A stretch of DNA of 48,891 nucleotides. Origin: Polaromonas sp. GTDB lineage: Bacteria; Pseudomonadota; Gammaproteobacteria; Burkholderiales; Burkholderiaceae_C. The notes under the pieces were generated by a model that searched no databases, had not been told where the DNA came from, and saw only the letters and a list, made by a program, of their open reading frames with translations. Shown here piece by piece: positions 9,004 through 16,654 of this stretch. Both the position numbers and the translations under genes were made by a program. The stretch lies in contig JAIPCZ010000019.1 of NCBI GenBank assembly GCA_021737975.1, positions 1 to 48,891 of the forward strand, in the 5' to 3' direction. Within the stretch, counting starts at the first letter, position 1; the number at the start of each line of letters is the position of its first letter.

Positions 9004-9462
9004 CTACTCGGGTCGATCCAGCTTGGTGGACAGCATGATGGTTGAAAACGTGTCCACCACACCTTTGATGACGCGGATTTTGTCCAGCACCGCATCGAGT
9101 TCCTGCGTCGATTCAGTGAGCAGCATGGCGCACAGGTCATAACGACCACTGACAGAATACAGTTTGGTGATCTCATGGCGCCGGGCCAGCGCTCGCACCA
9201 CGTCGGGCTCGTTCTGGGATTCCATCGAAATCAGCACCATCGCCCGCAAGCCACGGGACGCGCGCGGGCTGCTCACCCCCACGGTATAGCCGGTGATGAC
9301 GCCACCGTCTTCCAGTGCCTTGAGGCGCAACTGCGCGGTGCTGCGCGCGCAACCCAGCGCCCGGGCGAGGTTGACTATGGGCAGTCGGGCATTGACCTTG
9401 AGCAGTTCGATCAATTGGTAGTCCAGCGCGTCAAGATTGGGTTTTTCAGGTGATTTAGCCAT
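9004..9462 (-). CDS. Lrp/AsnC family transcriptional regulator
   Basis: A 152-residue regulator with an N-terminal winged helix-turn-helix (LDALDYQLIELLKVNARLPI ... GCARSTAQLRLKALEDGGVI) and a C-terminal RAM/AsnC ligand-binding domain (SRGLRAMVLISM ... ELDAVLDKIRVIKGVVDTFS). I chose the ATG at 9462; a TTG three codons upstream is also possible, and neither has a strong ribosome site. It sits between ocd (same strand, downstream) and the lysine operon (divergent), so it probably senses a basic amino acid and controls one or both. The shared TTTGACAT motifs on either side support this. Confidence 0.9.
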   Translation of the reverse strand: MAKSPEKPNLDALDYQLIELLKVNARLPIVNLARALGCARSTAQLRLKALEDGGVITGYTVGVSSPRASRGLRAMVLISMESQNEPDVVRALARRHEITKLYSVSGRYDLCAMLLTESTQELDAVLDKIRVIKGVVDTFSTIMLSTKLDRPE

Positions 9463-9493
9463 AGTGTTCAATAATCAGTCAATTTGGCTGAAT

Positions 9494-9501
9494 TTTGACA
9501 T
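9494..9501. promoter_or_regulatory. TTTGACAT motif in the lrp-kamA divergent promoter region
   Basis: Third copy of the motif seen twice upstream of ocd. It includes a TTGACA (9495-9500) that could be a -35 element for kamA, but I see no convincing -10 at the proper distance. The 151-bp gap must hold both divergent promoters. Confidence 0.35.
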
Positions 9502-9613
9502 TGATTTCAGGCGTTTTGCCTGTTTTCACCGGCAGCTGGCGTCCATAAACTTGATTCTTCTATTGCAACGGTCACGGCCGTACGGCAACCCTCAGAACCC
9601 CAAGGAGAAACTC

Positions 9614-10795
9614 ATGCTGCAAACCGTCGAATTCACCACCCCCAAAGTTTTCATGAGTTATGACGAGCTGCAGGCTTACGACCCGGAGTCCGAGTCCTGG
9701 CAAAAGCAGTTCGGCCGGCGCTACACCCACCACGCGCAGTTGCACGGTGTGTTGAACCATGTGGAGGACGTGAACGAGACGGTCTACAACAAGTTCGCCA
9801 TTGCCGTCACACCCTACATGGCCAAACTGATGGACCGCAATGACCCTAATTGCCCGATTCGCATGCAATACCTGCCCTCGTTTCATGAGGAGACCAAGCC
9901 CGGTTTTGCCACCATGCTCGACCAGCTGGGTGAAGAAGGCGACACCATTCCCGGAACCAGCATCGTGCACCGCTACCCGCGCCGTGTGTTGTTCCTGGTG
10001 AGCAACACCTGCGCCACGCTGTGCCGTTTTTGCACCCGAAAACGCATGGTGTCGCAGCCGTCGGGCTCGGTGCACAAGGACGAGATCGAGGCGTCGATCG
10101 ACTACATCGCCAACAACAAGAACATTGAAGACGTCTTGTTGTCCGGCGGCGACCCGCTGACCTTTACCGACGAGCGCCTCGATGAGATCCTGGGCATGAT
10201 CCGCACCTGCGCACCCCATGTGCGCTTCCTGCGCATCGGCTCGCGCATGGTGGTGCAACTGCCCACAAGGGTCACGCCCGAGCTCTGCGCGGTGCTGGAA
10301 AAGCACCGCGTGCAGATGATCAACATCCACATCAACCACCCCAAGGAAATCACGCCGCTGCTGCGCAAGCGTGTCAAGATGCTGCAAAAGGCCGGCATCA
10401 TGATGGGGCTGCAAACCGTGTGCCTCAAGGGCGTGAACGACAGTGTTGAAGTGATGCGTGAACTGTTCATGCAAACGGTCGAGATGGGCGTGCGTCCTTA
10501 TTACGTGTACTCGACGGACATGGTCGAAGGTGCGCACCATTTCATCGTGCCGCACCGCCGTATGCTCGAACTCTACGAAGGCCTGCGCGGCTGGATCAGC
10601 GGCCCGGCCGTGCCCACCTTCATCGTGGACGGCCTGGGAGGCCTGGGCAAGCTGCCCATCATCCCGAGTTATGTGCGCGAGGAGGCTTTGCCCGATGGCA
10701 GCGGCACCACCGTGAAGTGCCGCAACTACGCCGGCAAGACGGTCGAAATGCCCGGCCTGGGGCAGGACTTCAGCCTGCCCAGCGTCAGCAACTAG
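9614..10795 (+). CDS. kamA: L-lysine 2,3-aminomutase (radical SAM, PLP)
   Basis: Moves the alpha-amino group of L-lysine to carbon 3, giving L-beta-lysine, the first step of lysine fermentation. The 393-residue protein carries the radical SAM cluster motif CATLCRFC (C133, C137, C140). D302 (STDMVEGAHHF) and D339 (FIVDG) match the two aspartates that hold the side-chain amino group of lysine in the clostridial enzyme, and their 37-residue spacing is the same; K346 is the PLP lysine. The loop before that lysine reads DGLGGLGK instead of the usual DAPGGGGK. The start at 9614 follows an AAGGAG ribosome site 8 bases upstream; the same frame is open further up to 9437 but would run into the lrp gene. 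First gene of the operon. The iron-sulfur cluster implies use under low oxygen. Confidence 0.94.
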   Translation: MLQTVEFTTPKVFMSYDELQAYDPESESWQKQFGRRYTHHAQLHGVLNHVEDVNETVYNKFAIAVTPYMAKLMDRNDPNCPIRMQYLPSFHEETKPGFATMLDQLGEEGDTIPGTSIVHRYPRRVLFLVSNTCATLCRFCTRKRMVSQPSGSVHKDEIEASIDYIANNKNIEDVLLSGGDPLTFTDERLDEILGMIRTCAPHVRFLRIGSRMVVQLPTRVTPELCAVLEKHRVQMINIHINHPKEITPLLRKRVKMLQKAGIMMGLQTVCLKGVNDSVEVMRELFMQTVEMGVRPYYVYSTDMVEGAHHFIVPHRRMLELYEGLRGWISGPAVPTFIVDGLGGLGKLPIIPSYVREEALPDGSGTTVKCRNYAGKTVEMPGLGQDFSLPSVSN

Positions 10796-10804
10796 AAGAA
10801 CCTG

Positions 10805-10844
10805 GGGGTCAGACCACTTCGCGAAGCGAACGTGCTCTGACCCC
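10805..10844. repeat. REP-like palindromic element, copy 2, inside the lysine operon
   Basis: 40-bp dyad beginning GGGGTCAGACCACTTCGC and ending with the mirror TGACCCC; the terminal arms match at 12 of 13 positions around a CGCGAAGCG core. It fills the gap between kamA and kdd and stops 13 bp before the kdd start. Same family, opposite orientation, as 2078-2115. It could stabilise or partly terminate the kamA message. Confidence 0.8.
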
Positions 10845-10857
10845 AACTGGAATGAAC

Positions 10858-11895
10858 ATGAAACACGGCTCCCCTTACGGCACACACCGTGTGCTCGAAC
10901 CGCTTGGTGTGTTGCCCCAGCCCGCCTGGAAGCTCGACAACACGATGAAAATCCATGACAACGAGATCCTGGTCGACGTGTCAGCGCTCAACATCGACTC
11001 GGCCAGTTTTACCCAGATCAAAAGCGCCACCGGCGGCGACGAAGCCGCCGTGGCAGCCATGGTCAAAGACATCGTGGCCCGGCGTGGCAAACACCATAAC
11101 CCGGTCACCGGGTCGGGCGGCATGCTGATTGGCACGGTGGCCGAGATCGGCCCCGCGTTGGCTGGCAAGAGCGACCTGAAGGTGGGTGACAGGATCGCCA
11201 CGCTGGTGTCCTTGTCGCTGACGCCCTTGCGCATTGACGAGATCACCAAAATCCACATGAGCAGGGACCAGATCGAGATCAAGGGCCGCGCCATCCTGTT
11301 CGAGACCGGCCTGTATGCCAAACTGCCTGCCGACATCGACGAGAAGCTGGCGCTGGCCATTCTGGATGTCGCCGGGGCCCCGGCCCAGACTGCCCGCCTG
11401 GTCAAGGGGGGCGACACCGTGGTCGTCATCGGCGGCGGCGGCAAGTCGGGTACGCTGTGTGTTTATGAGGCGAAAAAGCGCGCGGGTGCGAGCGGCTGTG
11501 TGATCGGCGTGTCGCCGTTCGCCAAGGATTGCCATCGTATGCTTGATCTCGGTTGGGCCGACCATGCGCTGCAGGTGGATGCCACCGATGCGCTGGCCTT
11601 GATGGAGGCGGTGTCGAAGGTGACCGACGGCAAGCTGGCCGATGTGGTGATCAACTGCGTCAACATCCAGAACACCGAGATGGGCAGCATCCTGGCCACC
11701 AAGCAGCACGGAAAAATCTACTTTTTCTCCATGGCCACGAGTTTCACGGCAGCCGCGCTGGGCGCGGAGGGCGTGGGCAAGGATGTGGAAATGATCGTCG
11801 GCAACGGTTATGCCACCGGGCACGCCGAACTGGCGCTGTCGCTGCTGCGCGAGAGCCCCAAGTTGCGGGCCTTGTTTGAGCAACTCTACGTATGA
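10858..11895 (+). CDS. kdd: L-erythro-3,5-diaminohexanoate dehydrogenase
   Basis: Oxidatively deaminates 3,5-diaminohexanoate to 5-amino-3-oxohexanoate with NAD+, the third step of lysine fermentation. The protein is 345 residues from MKHGSPYGTHRVLEP; I chose this ATG because GGA lies 6 bases upstream, although an ATG two codons earlier is in frame. The fold is like a medium-chain dehydrogenase with Rossmann motif VVVIGGGGKSG, and the family-typical stretches THRVLEPLGVLPQPAWKLDN, VTGSGGMLIG and YFFSMATSFTAAALGAEGVG are present. The stop overlaps the kamB start (ATGA), showing coupling. Confidence 0.92.
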   Translation: MKHGSPYGTHRVLEPLGVLPQPAWKLDNTMKIHDNEILVDVSALNIDSASFTQIKSATGGDEAAVAAMVKDIVARRGKHHNPVTGSGGMLIGTVAEIGPALAGKSDLKVGDRIATLVSLSLTPLRIDEITKIHMSRDQIEIKGRAILFETGLYAKLPADIDEKLALAILDVAGAPAQTARLVKGGDTVVVIGGGGKSGTLCVYEAKKRAGASGCVIGVSPFAKDCHRMLDLGWADHALQVDATDALALMEAVSKVTDGKLADVVINCVNIQNTEMGSILATKQHGKIYFFSMATSFTAAALGAEGVGKDVEMIVGNGYATGHAELALSLLRESPKLRALFEQLYV

Positions 11896-12965
11896 CCGCA
11901 GGACAAAGCCCACTTTGGCAACGCATCCAGGCCAGTGGCATGAGCACGCTGGCCCTCATGGGCATGACCAAGAACACCGGGAAAACCGTGGCGCTGAACC
12001 ATTTGCTGGCGCAGGCGGCGGCGTCTGGCGTGGCGCTGGGGGTCACGTCGATCGGGCGCGACGGGGAAGACCGGGACGCGGTGTTTTTTGTGCCCAAGCC
12101 GGCCATCTTGGTGTGGCCCGGCAACCTGGTGGCCACCGCGCGTTCCACCCTGGAGCGCGCCAAGGTGCGCCACAAGCACATCGACGCCACCGGCATCGAC
12201 AGCCCGATGGGTGAAATCCTGGTGGTCAAGGTGCTGGAGCACGGCGAGATGGAAATTGCCGGTGCCTCGCGCAGTTCGGACCAGCTCACCGTGATTGCCC
12301 GCCTCAAGCAATGTGGCGCCGCGCTGGTGATTCTGGACGGCGCCCTGGGTCGCAGCCACCATGCCTCGCCGGCCGTTGCCAACGGCGTGATTCTGGCGAC
12401 CGGTGCCGCCATCGGCGGGGGTATGGGCGACGTGATCCGCAAGACGCGCGACCGCCTGGCCATCTTGGGCATTCCGCAAGCCGACGAGGCCACCCGCAGC
12501 CTGTGCGAACCGGTGTTTGCGCTGGGTGGCGTGGGCCTGTGGAACAGCGCGGGCCAGTCCCTGATGCTGGCCGAAATCGCGACGCTGAATGCGGCCGACA
12601 CCGTGCTGCAGTACCAGCACGCCGATGTGGCCACGGTGGCGCTCAGCGGCGCGGTGGGGCGTTCCTTGTGGCGTGCCCTGGTGACACTGGCAAACCACAA
12701 GCCTGGCCTGCGCGTGGTGGTGAACGATGGCACGCGCCTGTTTGTCGAGGCGGCCGATTTGACAGCGTTTGACAAGCAGGGCGCGCGCCTGATGGCCTAC
12801 CGCGGCATCCACATGACCGGCATCACGCTCAATCCGTTTTCGCCCCTTGGCGGGAGTTTTGACGCCGTCGAGTTTTTGGAGATCGCAAATGCGGCCTTTG
12901 TGGGTTATGGCGTCAGCGATGTGATGTTGGAGACCAGAATGAATCAAACCAAGGAAACAGCATGA
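11892..12965 (+). CDS. kamB: KamB-like ATPase, probable reactivase subunit for lysine 5,6-aminomutase
   Basis: A 357-residue protein with an N-terminal P-loop GMTKNTGKT (residues 24-32), followed by IGRDGE and VDFAC-like sheet segments, then an unfamiliar C-terminal half. Proteins of this kind occur between kdd and kamD in lysine-fermenting anaerobes, where they are annotated as the KamB component that frees damaged cobalamin from lysine 5,6-aminomutase. It overlaps kdd and kamD by 4 bp on each side, so stoichiometric coupled expression is likely. In anaerobes KamB is usually paired with a MutS-like ATPase, KamC; no such gene is present here. The role is inferred from position and P-loop. Confidence 0.78.
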   Translation: MTAGQSPLWQRIQASGMSTLALMGMTKNTGKTVALNHLLAQAAASGVALGVTSIGRDGEDRDAVFFVPKPAILVWPGNLVATARSTLERAKVRHKHIDATGIDSPMGEILVVKVLEHGEMEIAGASRSSDQLTVIARLKQCGAALVILDGALGRSHHASPAVANGVILATGAAIGGGMGDVIRKTRDRLAILGIPQADEATRSLCEPVFALGGVGLWNSAGQSLMLAEIATLNAADTVLQYQHADVATVALSGAVGRSLWRALVTLANHKPGLRVVVNDGTRLFVEAADLTAFDKQGARLMAYRGIHMTGITLNPFSPLGGSFDAVEFLEIANAAFVGYGVSDVMLETRMNQTKETA

Positions 12966-14524
12966 GCCATCTGAACCTGGACCAGGCGCAAATCGACCGC
13001 GCCCGCAACTCGGCGCGGCGCATTGCGCGGCAGGTCTTCGACGACATGTCGGGCTTTACCACCACCACTGTGGAACGCGCCACGCTGCGCCTCATGGGGG
13101 TCGATGGGGTCGACGAGGTCGGCGTCCCGCTGCCGAACCGGGTGGTGAGCCATTTGCAGGAGCAGAACCTGCTTCAACACGGCGCCGCCACAGTGCTGGC
13201 GGGTGCCATGGAAAAGCTTGGCATGACGGCGCAGCAGGTCGCCGAGGCCGTATCGAGCGGCAGCCTGACGCTGACGCGCCCCCTTGATGAAGCCGCTGCC
13301 CGCGTTTGCGCGCAGGCGCAGGCCCTCACCATGTGTGAGCACATTGCCGCGCAGCGCGCCCAGCGCACCGAGAAAATCGCCGCCAGCAGCGAGGCCCCAA
13401 CCCCCTGGCTTTACCTGATCGTGGCCACCGGCAACATCCATGAGGACGTGGTGCAGGCCCGTGCCGCCGCCGAGCAGGGCGCCGACATCATCGCGGTGAT
13501 CCGTTCCACCGGCCAGAGCCTGCTCGACTATGTGCCCCATGGCGCCACCACCGAGGGTTTTGGCGGCACCTATGCCACGCAGGAAAACTTCAAGCTGATG
13601 CGCGCCGCGCTGGATGAAGTGGGTGCCAAAGTGGGGCGTTACATCCGCCTGACCAATTACTGCTCAGGGCTGTGTATGCCCGAGATTGCCGCCATGGGCG
13701 CCATCGAGCGGCTCGACATGATGCTCAACGACTCGATGTACGGCATCATCTTTCGCGACATCAACATGAAGCGCACCTTCATCGACCAGTTTTTTTCGCG
13801 CATGGTCAATGCCTATGCCGGCATCATCATCAACACCGGCGAAGACAATTACCTCACCACGGCGGACGCTTTTGATGCGGCGCACACCGTGCTGGCCTCC
13901 CAGCTCATCAACGAACAATTCGCCGAGTTGTCGGGCTTGACGCCCGAGCAGATGGGCCTGGGCCATGCCTTTGAGATTCATCCCGAGCTGGAAAATGGCT
14001 TCCTGTGGGAACTGGCCCATGCGCAGCTGGTGCGCCAGGTCTTTCCCGATGCCTGCCTGAAATACATGCCGCCCACCAAACACATGACCGGCAATATTTT
14101 CAAGGGCCATGTGCAGGACGCGTTGTTCAACATCGTGAGCACTGTCACCCAGCAAAATATCCACCTGCTGGGCATGATGACCGAGGCCATCCACACGCCC
14201 TTTATCCAGGACCGCTTTCTGGCCATTCAAAATGCCAGGTACGTGTTTGGCACCATGAAGGACTTGCACTCGGAGATTGAATTCAAGAGCGGCGGCAAGA
14301 TCGAGCAACGCGCCCAGGAGGTGCTCGCAGAAACTGAGGCCATGCTGGCCGAGATCGAGGCCATCGGCCTGCCCGGCGCCATTGGCAAGGGCCTGTTTGC
14401 CGAGATTTCGCGCACACCCACCGGAGGAAAAGGGCTCGATGGTGTGATCGCCAAGGCACCTGACTATTTCAACCCGTTCCCAGACCTGATGCTGCCCGCC
14501 ACCCAAGGAGCCGACCATGCTTGA
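12962..14524 (+). CDS. kamD: Lysine 5,6-aminomutase alpha subunit
   Basis: With KamE, moves the terminal amino group of L-beta-lysine from carbon 6 to 5, giving 3,5-diaminohexanoate; the enzyme uses adenosylcobalamin and PLP. This 520-residue subunit has the TIM-barrel domain of the family: TPWLYLIVATGNIHEDVVQA, RLTNYCSGLCMPEIAAMGAI, DSMYGIIFRDINMKRTFIDQ and AYAGIIINTGEDNYLTTADA are recognisable. The length matches the family. Its start overlaps kamB (ATGA) and its end overlaps kamE by 8 bp. Confidence 0.95.
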   Translation: MSHLNLDQAQIDRARNSARRIARQVFDDMSGFTTTTVERATLRLMGVDGVDEVGVPLPNRVVSHLQEQNLLQHGAATVLAGAMEKLGMTAQQVAEAVSSGSLTLTRPLDEAAARVCAQAQALTMCEHIAAQRAQRTEKIAASSEAPTPWLYLIVATGNIHEDVVQARAAAEQGADIIAVIRSTGQSLLDYVPHGATTEGFGGTYATQENFKLMRAALDEVGAKVGRYIRLTNYCSGLCMPEIAAMGAIERLDMMLNDSMYGIIFRDINMKRTFIDQFFSRMVNAYAGIIINTGEDNYLTTADAFDAAHTVLASQLINEQFAELSGLTPEQMGLGHAFEIHPELENGFLWELAHAQLVRQVFPDACLKYMPPTKHMTGNIFKGHVQDALFNIVSTVTQQNIHLLGMMTEAIHTPFIQDRFLAIQNARYVFGTMKDLHSEIEFKSGGKIEQRAQEVLAETEAMLAEIEAIGLPGAIGKGLFAEISRTPTGGKGLDGVIAKAPDYFNPFPDLMLPATQGADHA

Positions 14525-15266
14525 CACCAAACCAGCAGAACAATGGGTCAAGCCCTACGGCGACACGCTCGGTGACGGGCGCGTGCAGCTCTCGTTTACC
14601 CTGCCGGTCGCGCTGGACGAGCGTGCCAAGGAGGGCGCCAAGCGTCTGGCAGCGCAAATGGGTCTGGACGAGCCGGCCGTGGTGCACTGCGAGGACATGG
14701 GCCAGGGCTTCAGCTTTTACGTGGTCTATGGCCAGTGCAAACACCAGGTGGACCTGAACAGCTACACGGTGGTCAAGCCCGAGTACGAGGTGCTGGACAA
14801 GGAAGGCATCAACGTCCTGATTGCCGAAAAAATGGGGCGGCGCATGGTGGTGGTGGGTGCCTGCATCGAGACCGACGCCCACACCGTGGGCATTGACGCC
14901 ATCATGAACATGAAGGGCTACAACGGCCACAAGGGGCTGGAGAGTTACCACGAGATCCGCGCCATCAACCTGGGCGCGCAGGTGGACTCCGAAGACCTGG
15001 TGACGCGTGCGATTGAAGAAAATGCCGACGTGATTTTGGTGTCGCAGGTGGTGACGCAAAAGAACATCCACCTCGACAATCTGACCAAGCTGTCGGACCT
15101 GCTGGAAGCCGAGGGACTGCGCGACAAGGTGATCCTGGTGGTGGGTGGCCCGCGCATCAGCCATGAACTGGCCAAGGAGCTCGGCTACGATGCAGGTTTT
15201 GGCGTCAAGAGTTATGCCGAGGATGTGGCCTCTTTTGCGATTCATGAATGGATCAAGCGGCATTGA
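14517..15266 (+). CDS. kamE: Lysine 5,6-aminomutase beta subunit (cobalamin- and PLP-binding)
   Basis: A 249-residue subunit carrying the base-off cobalamin motif DAHTVG (D120, H122, G125) with the later VSQ and VVGGPR segments of the cobalamin fold. K133, in [10 protein letters not shown] just after the motif, is the likely PLP Schiff-base lysine. The N-terminal dimerisation domain covers about residues 1-85. It has a strong AAGGAG ribosome site 6 bases before ATG 14517, inside the end of kamD. The next gene, kal, follows only after a 155-bp gap, unlike the tight spacing elsewhere in this operon. Confidence 0.95.
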   Translation: MLDTKPAEQWVKPYGDTLGDGRVQLSFTLPVALDERAKEGAKRLAAQMGLDEPAVVHCEDMGQGFSFYVVYGQCKHQVDLNSYTVVKPEYEVLDKEGINVLIAEKMGRRMVVVGACIETDAHTVGIDAIMNMKGYNGHKGLESYHEIRAINLGAQVDSEDLVTRAIEENADVILVSQVVTQKNIHLDNLTKLSDLLEAEGLRDKVILVVGGPRISHELAKELGYDAGFGVKSYAEDVASFAIHEWIKRH

Positions 15267-15421
15267 TTCAGGGGACAGTTGGATGCGTTTTTGGTGGGCT
15301 GCGCGGGGTATTCGGCAGGAGCGGCCGCCTCTCAACTGGGGTACCAGAAATCGGCGACCACCCCTGCCGGTCACCCCGCGGGACATTGGATGTTGCTACG
15401 GTTTTTAAGAGAGAAGACACG
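15267..15421 (+). other. 155-bp non-coding gap inside the lysine operon
   Basis: The gap lies between kamE and kal in an otherwise overlapping operon. The frame of kal stays open through it back into kamE, but the would-be peptide has no family resemblance and kal has a good start at 15422. It could hold an internal promoter or a decayed insertion; I recognise no promoter or known RNA motif. Confidence 0.4.
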
Positions 15422-15835
15422 ATGGAAAATTACACCAGCCTGATCCGCCTGCGCATCGCCGCGCACGACGCCCACTATGCCGGGGGCCTGGTCGATGGCG
15501 CCAAGATGCTGCATTTATTTGGCGATGTCGCCACCGAGTTGCTGATTCGCAGCGACGGCGACGAAGGGCTGTTTGTGGCCTATGACAAGGTGCAGTTTCT
15601 GGCGCCGGTTTACGCGGGGGACTACATCGAGGCCACGGGCCGCATCGTGGCCATGGGCAAGACCTCGCGCAAGATGGAGTTTGAGGCGCGCAAAGTGATC
15701 GTGCCCGCTGGCGTGGCGGGCCAGCCTTCTGCCGCCGATGTGCTGGCCGAGCCGATTGTGGTGTGCAAGGCCTCCGGCACCTGTGTGGTGCCCGCAACGT
15801 GTCAACGGATCACGCACGCCACTGTGACCTGCTGA
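15422..15835 (+). CDS. kal: 3-aminobutyryl-CoA ammonia-lyase
   Basis: Removes ammonia from L-3-aminobutyryl-CoA to give crotonyl-CoA, the last specific step of lysine fermentation. The 137-residue protein has a single hot-dog fold: [20 protein letters not shown], then [24 protein letters not shown] and [20 protein letters not shown], as in the anaerobe enzymes. I chose ATG 15422 ([10 protein letters not shown]) because family similarity begins there; a purine-rich AAGAGAGAAG lies just upstream. The stop is one base from the kce start. The last 15 or so residues are less typical of the family. Confidence 0.92.
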   Translation: MENYTSLIRLRIAAHDAHYAGGLVDGAKMLHLFGDVATELLIRSDGDEGLFVAYDKVQFLAPVYAGDYIEATGRIVAMGKTSRKMEFEARKVIVPAGVAGQPSAADVLAEPIVVCKASGTCVVPATCQRITHATVTC

Positions 15836-15836
15836 C

Positions 15837-16649
15837 ATGGACAAACTCATCATCACGGCAGCGCTGACCGGTGCCGAAGTGAGTCGCGCGCAGCAACCGG
15901 CGCTGCCCATCACACCCGAGGAAATCGCCGATGCGGCGTTTGCCTGCGCCCAGGCCGGGGCTTCCATCGTGCACGTGCACGCGCGTTTGCCCGATGGCAC
16001 ACCGACGCAGGACAAGGAGATCTATCGCCAGATCATTGCGGCGGTAACGGCGCGCTGCAATGTGATCGTGCAGGTGTCCACGGGCGGCGCTGTCGGCATG
16101 ACGCCGCAGGAACGACTGGCTCCGGTCACACTGAAACCCGAGATGGCGACCTTGTCGATGGGCACGGTGAATTTTGGTGGTGACGTGTTCATGAACCCGC
16201 CGGCCGAGATGGAGGTTTTTGCCGCCGCCATGCGGGACCATGGCGTGAAACCCGAACTGGAGATTTTTGATTCCGGCATGTTGACCACAGCCAGCCGTTG
16301 GCTGAAAAAGGGTTTGCTCAGCGGGCCGCAGCATTTCGACTTTGTGCTGGGAATTCCCGGCGGCATGGCCGGCACCCCTGAGGCGCTGCTGTACCTGCGG
16401 TCCCAATTGCCGGCGCAGTCCAGCTGGACAGTGGCGGGCATCGGTCCGGCGCAGCTGCCGCTGGGCACGCTGGCCATGGTGCTGGGCGGCCATGTGCGTG
16501 TGGGTTTTGAAGACAATGTGTACTACCGCAAGGGGGAACTGGCCGCCAGCAACGCACAATTGGTGGCGCGCATCGCCCGCATCAGCGGGGAGCTTGACCG
16601 GCCTGTCGCCACGCCCGATGAAGCGCGCGCGCTGCTCGGCCTGAACTGA
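15837..16649 (+). CDS. kce: 3-keto-5-aminohexanoate cleavage enzyme (BKACE/DUF849 family)
   Basis: Condenses 5-amino-3-oxohexanoate with acetyl-CoA and cleaves it to 3-aminobutyryl-CoA and acetoacetate. The 270-residue protein is a TIM barrel with the divalent-metal motif HVHAR (H46 and H48, the same numbers as in the characterised enzyme) and the downstream metal glutamate in VGFEDNVYY (E225). Other family marks are ITAALTGAE at the N-terminus, QVSTGGAVGMTPQERLAPV and LGIPGGMAGTPEALL. Position next to kal and behind kamDE supports the specific activity rather than another BKACE reaction. The following transporter starts 5 bp after its stop. Confidence 0.93.
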   Translation: MDKLIITAALTGAEVSRAQQPALPITPEEIADAAFACAQAGASIVHVHARLPDGTPTQDKEIYRQIIAAVTARCNVIVQVSTGGAVGMTPQERLAPVTLKPEMATLSMGTVNFGGDVFMNPPAEMEVFAAAMRDHGVKPELEIFDSGMLTTASRWLKKGLLSGPQHFDFVLGIPGGMAGTPEALLYLRSQLPAQSSWTVAGIGPAQLPLGTLAMVLGGHVRVGFEDNVYYRKGELAASNAQLVARIARISGELDRPVATPDEARALLGLN

Positions 16650-16654
16650 ACCCC

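Noticed and set aside
9472..9613. Cobalamin riboswitch before the lysine operon
   Set aside because: I looked for the B12-box and surrounding conserved stems and did not see them; the gap is also too short.
9572..10885. 437-codon antisense frame across kamA
   Set aside because: Same shadow pattern (His/Gln-rich, no motif), while kamA has all catalytic residues.
15248..15421. 58-codon N-terminal extension of kal
   Set aside because: Extension overlaps the end of kamE and has no resemblance to the family; the internal ATG at 15422 matches the known start.
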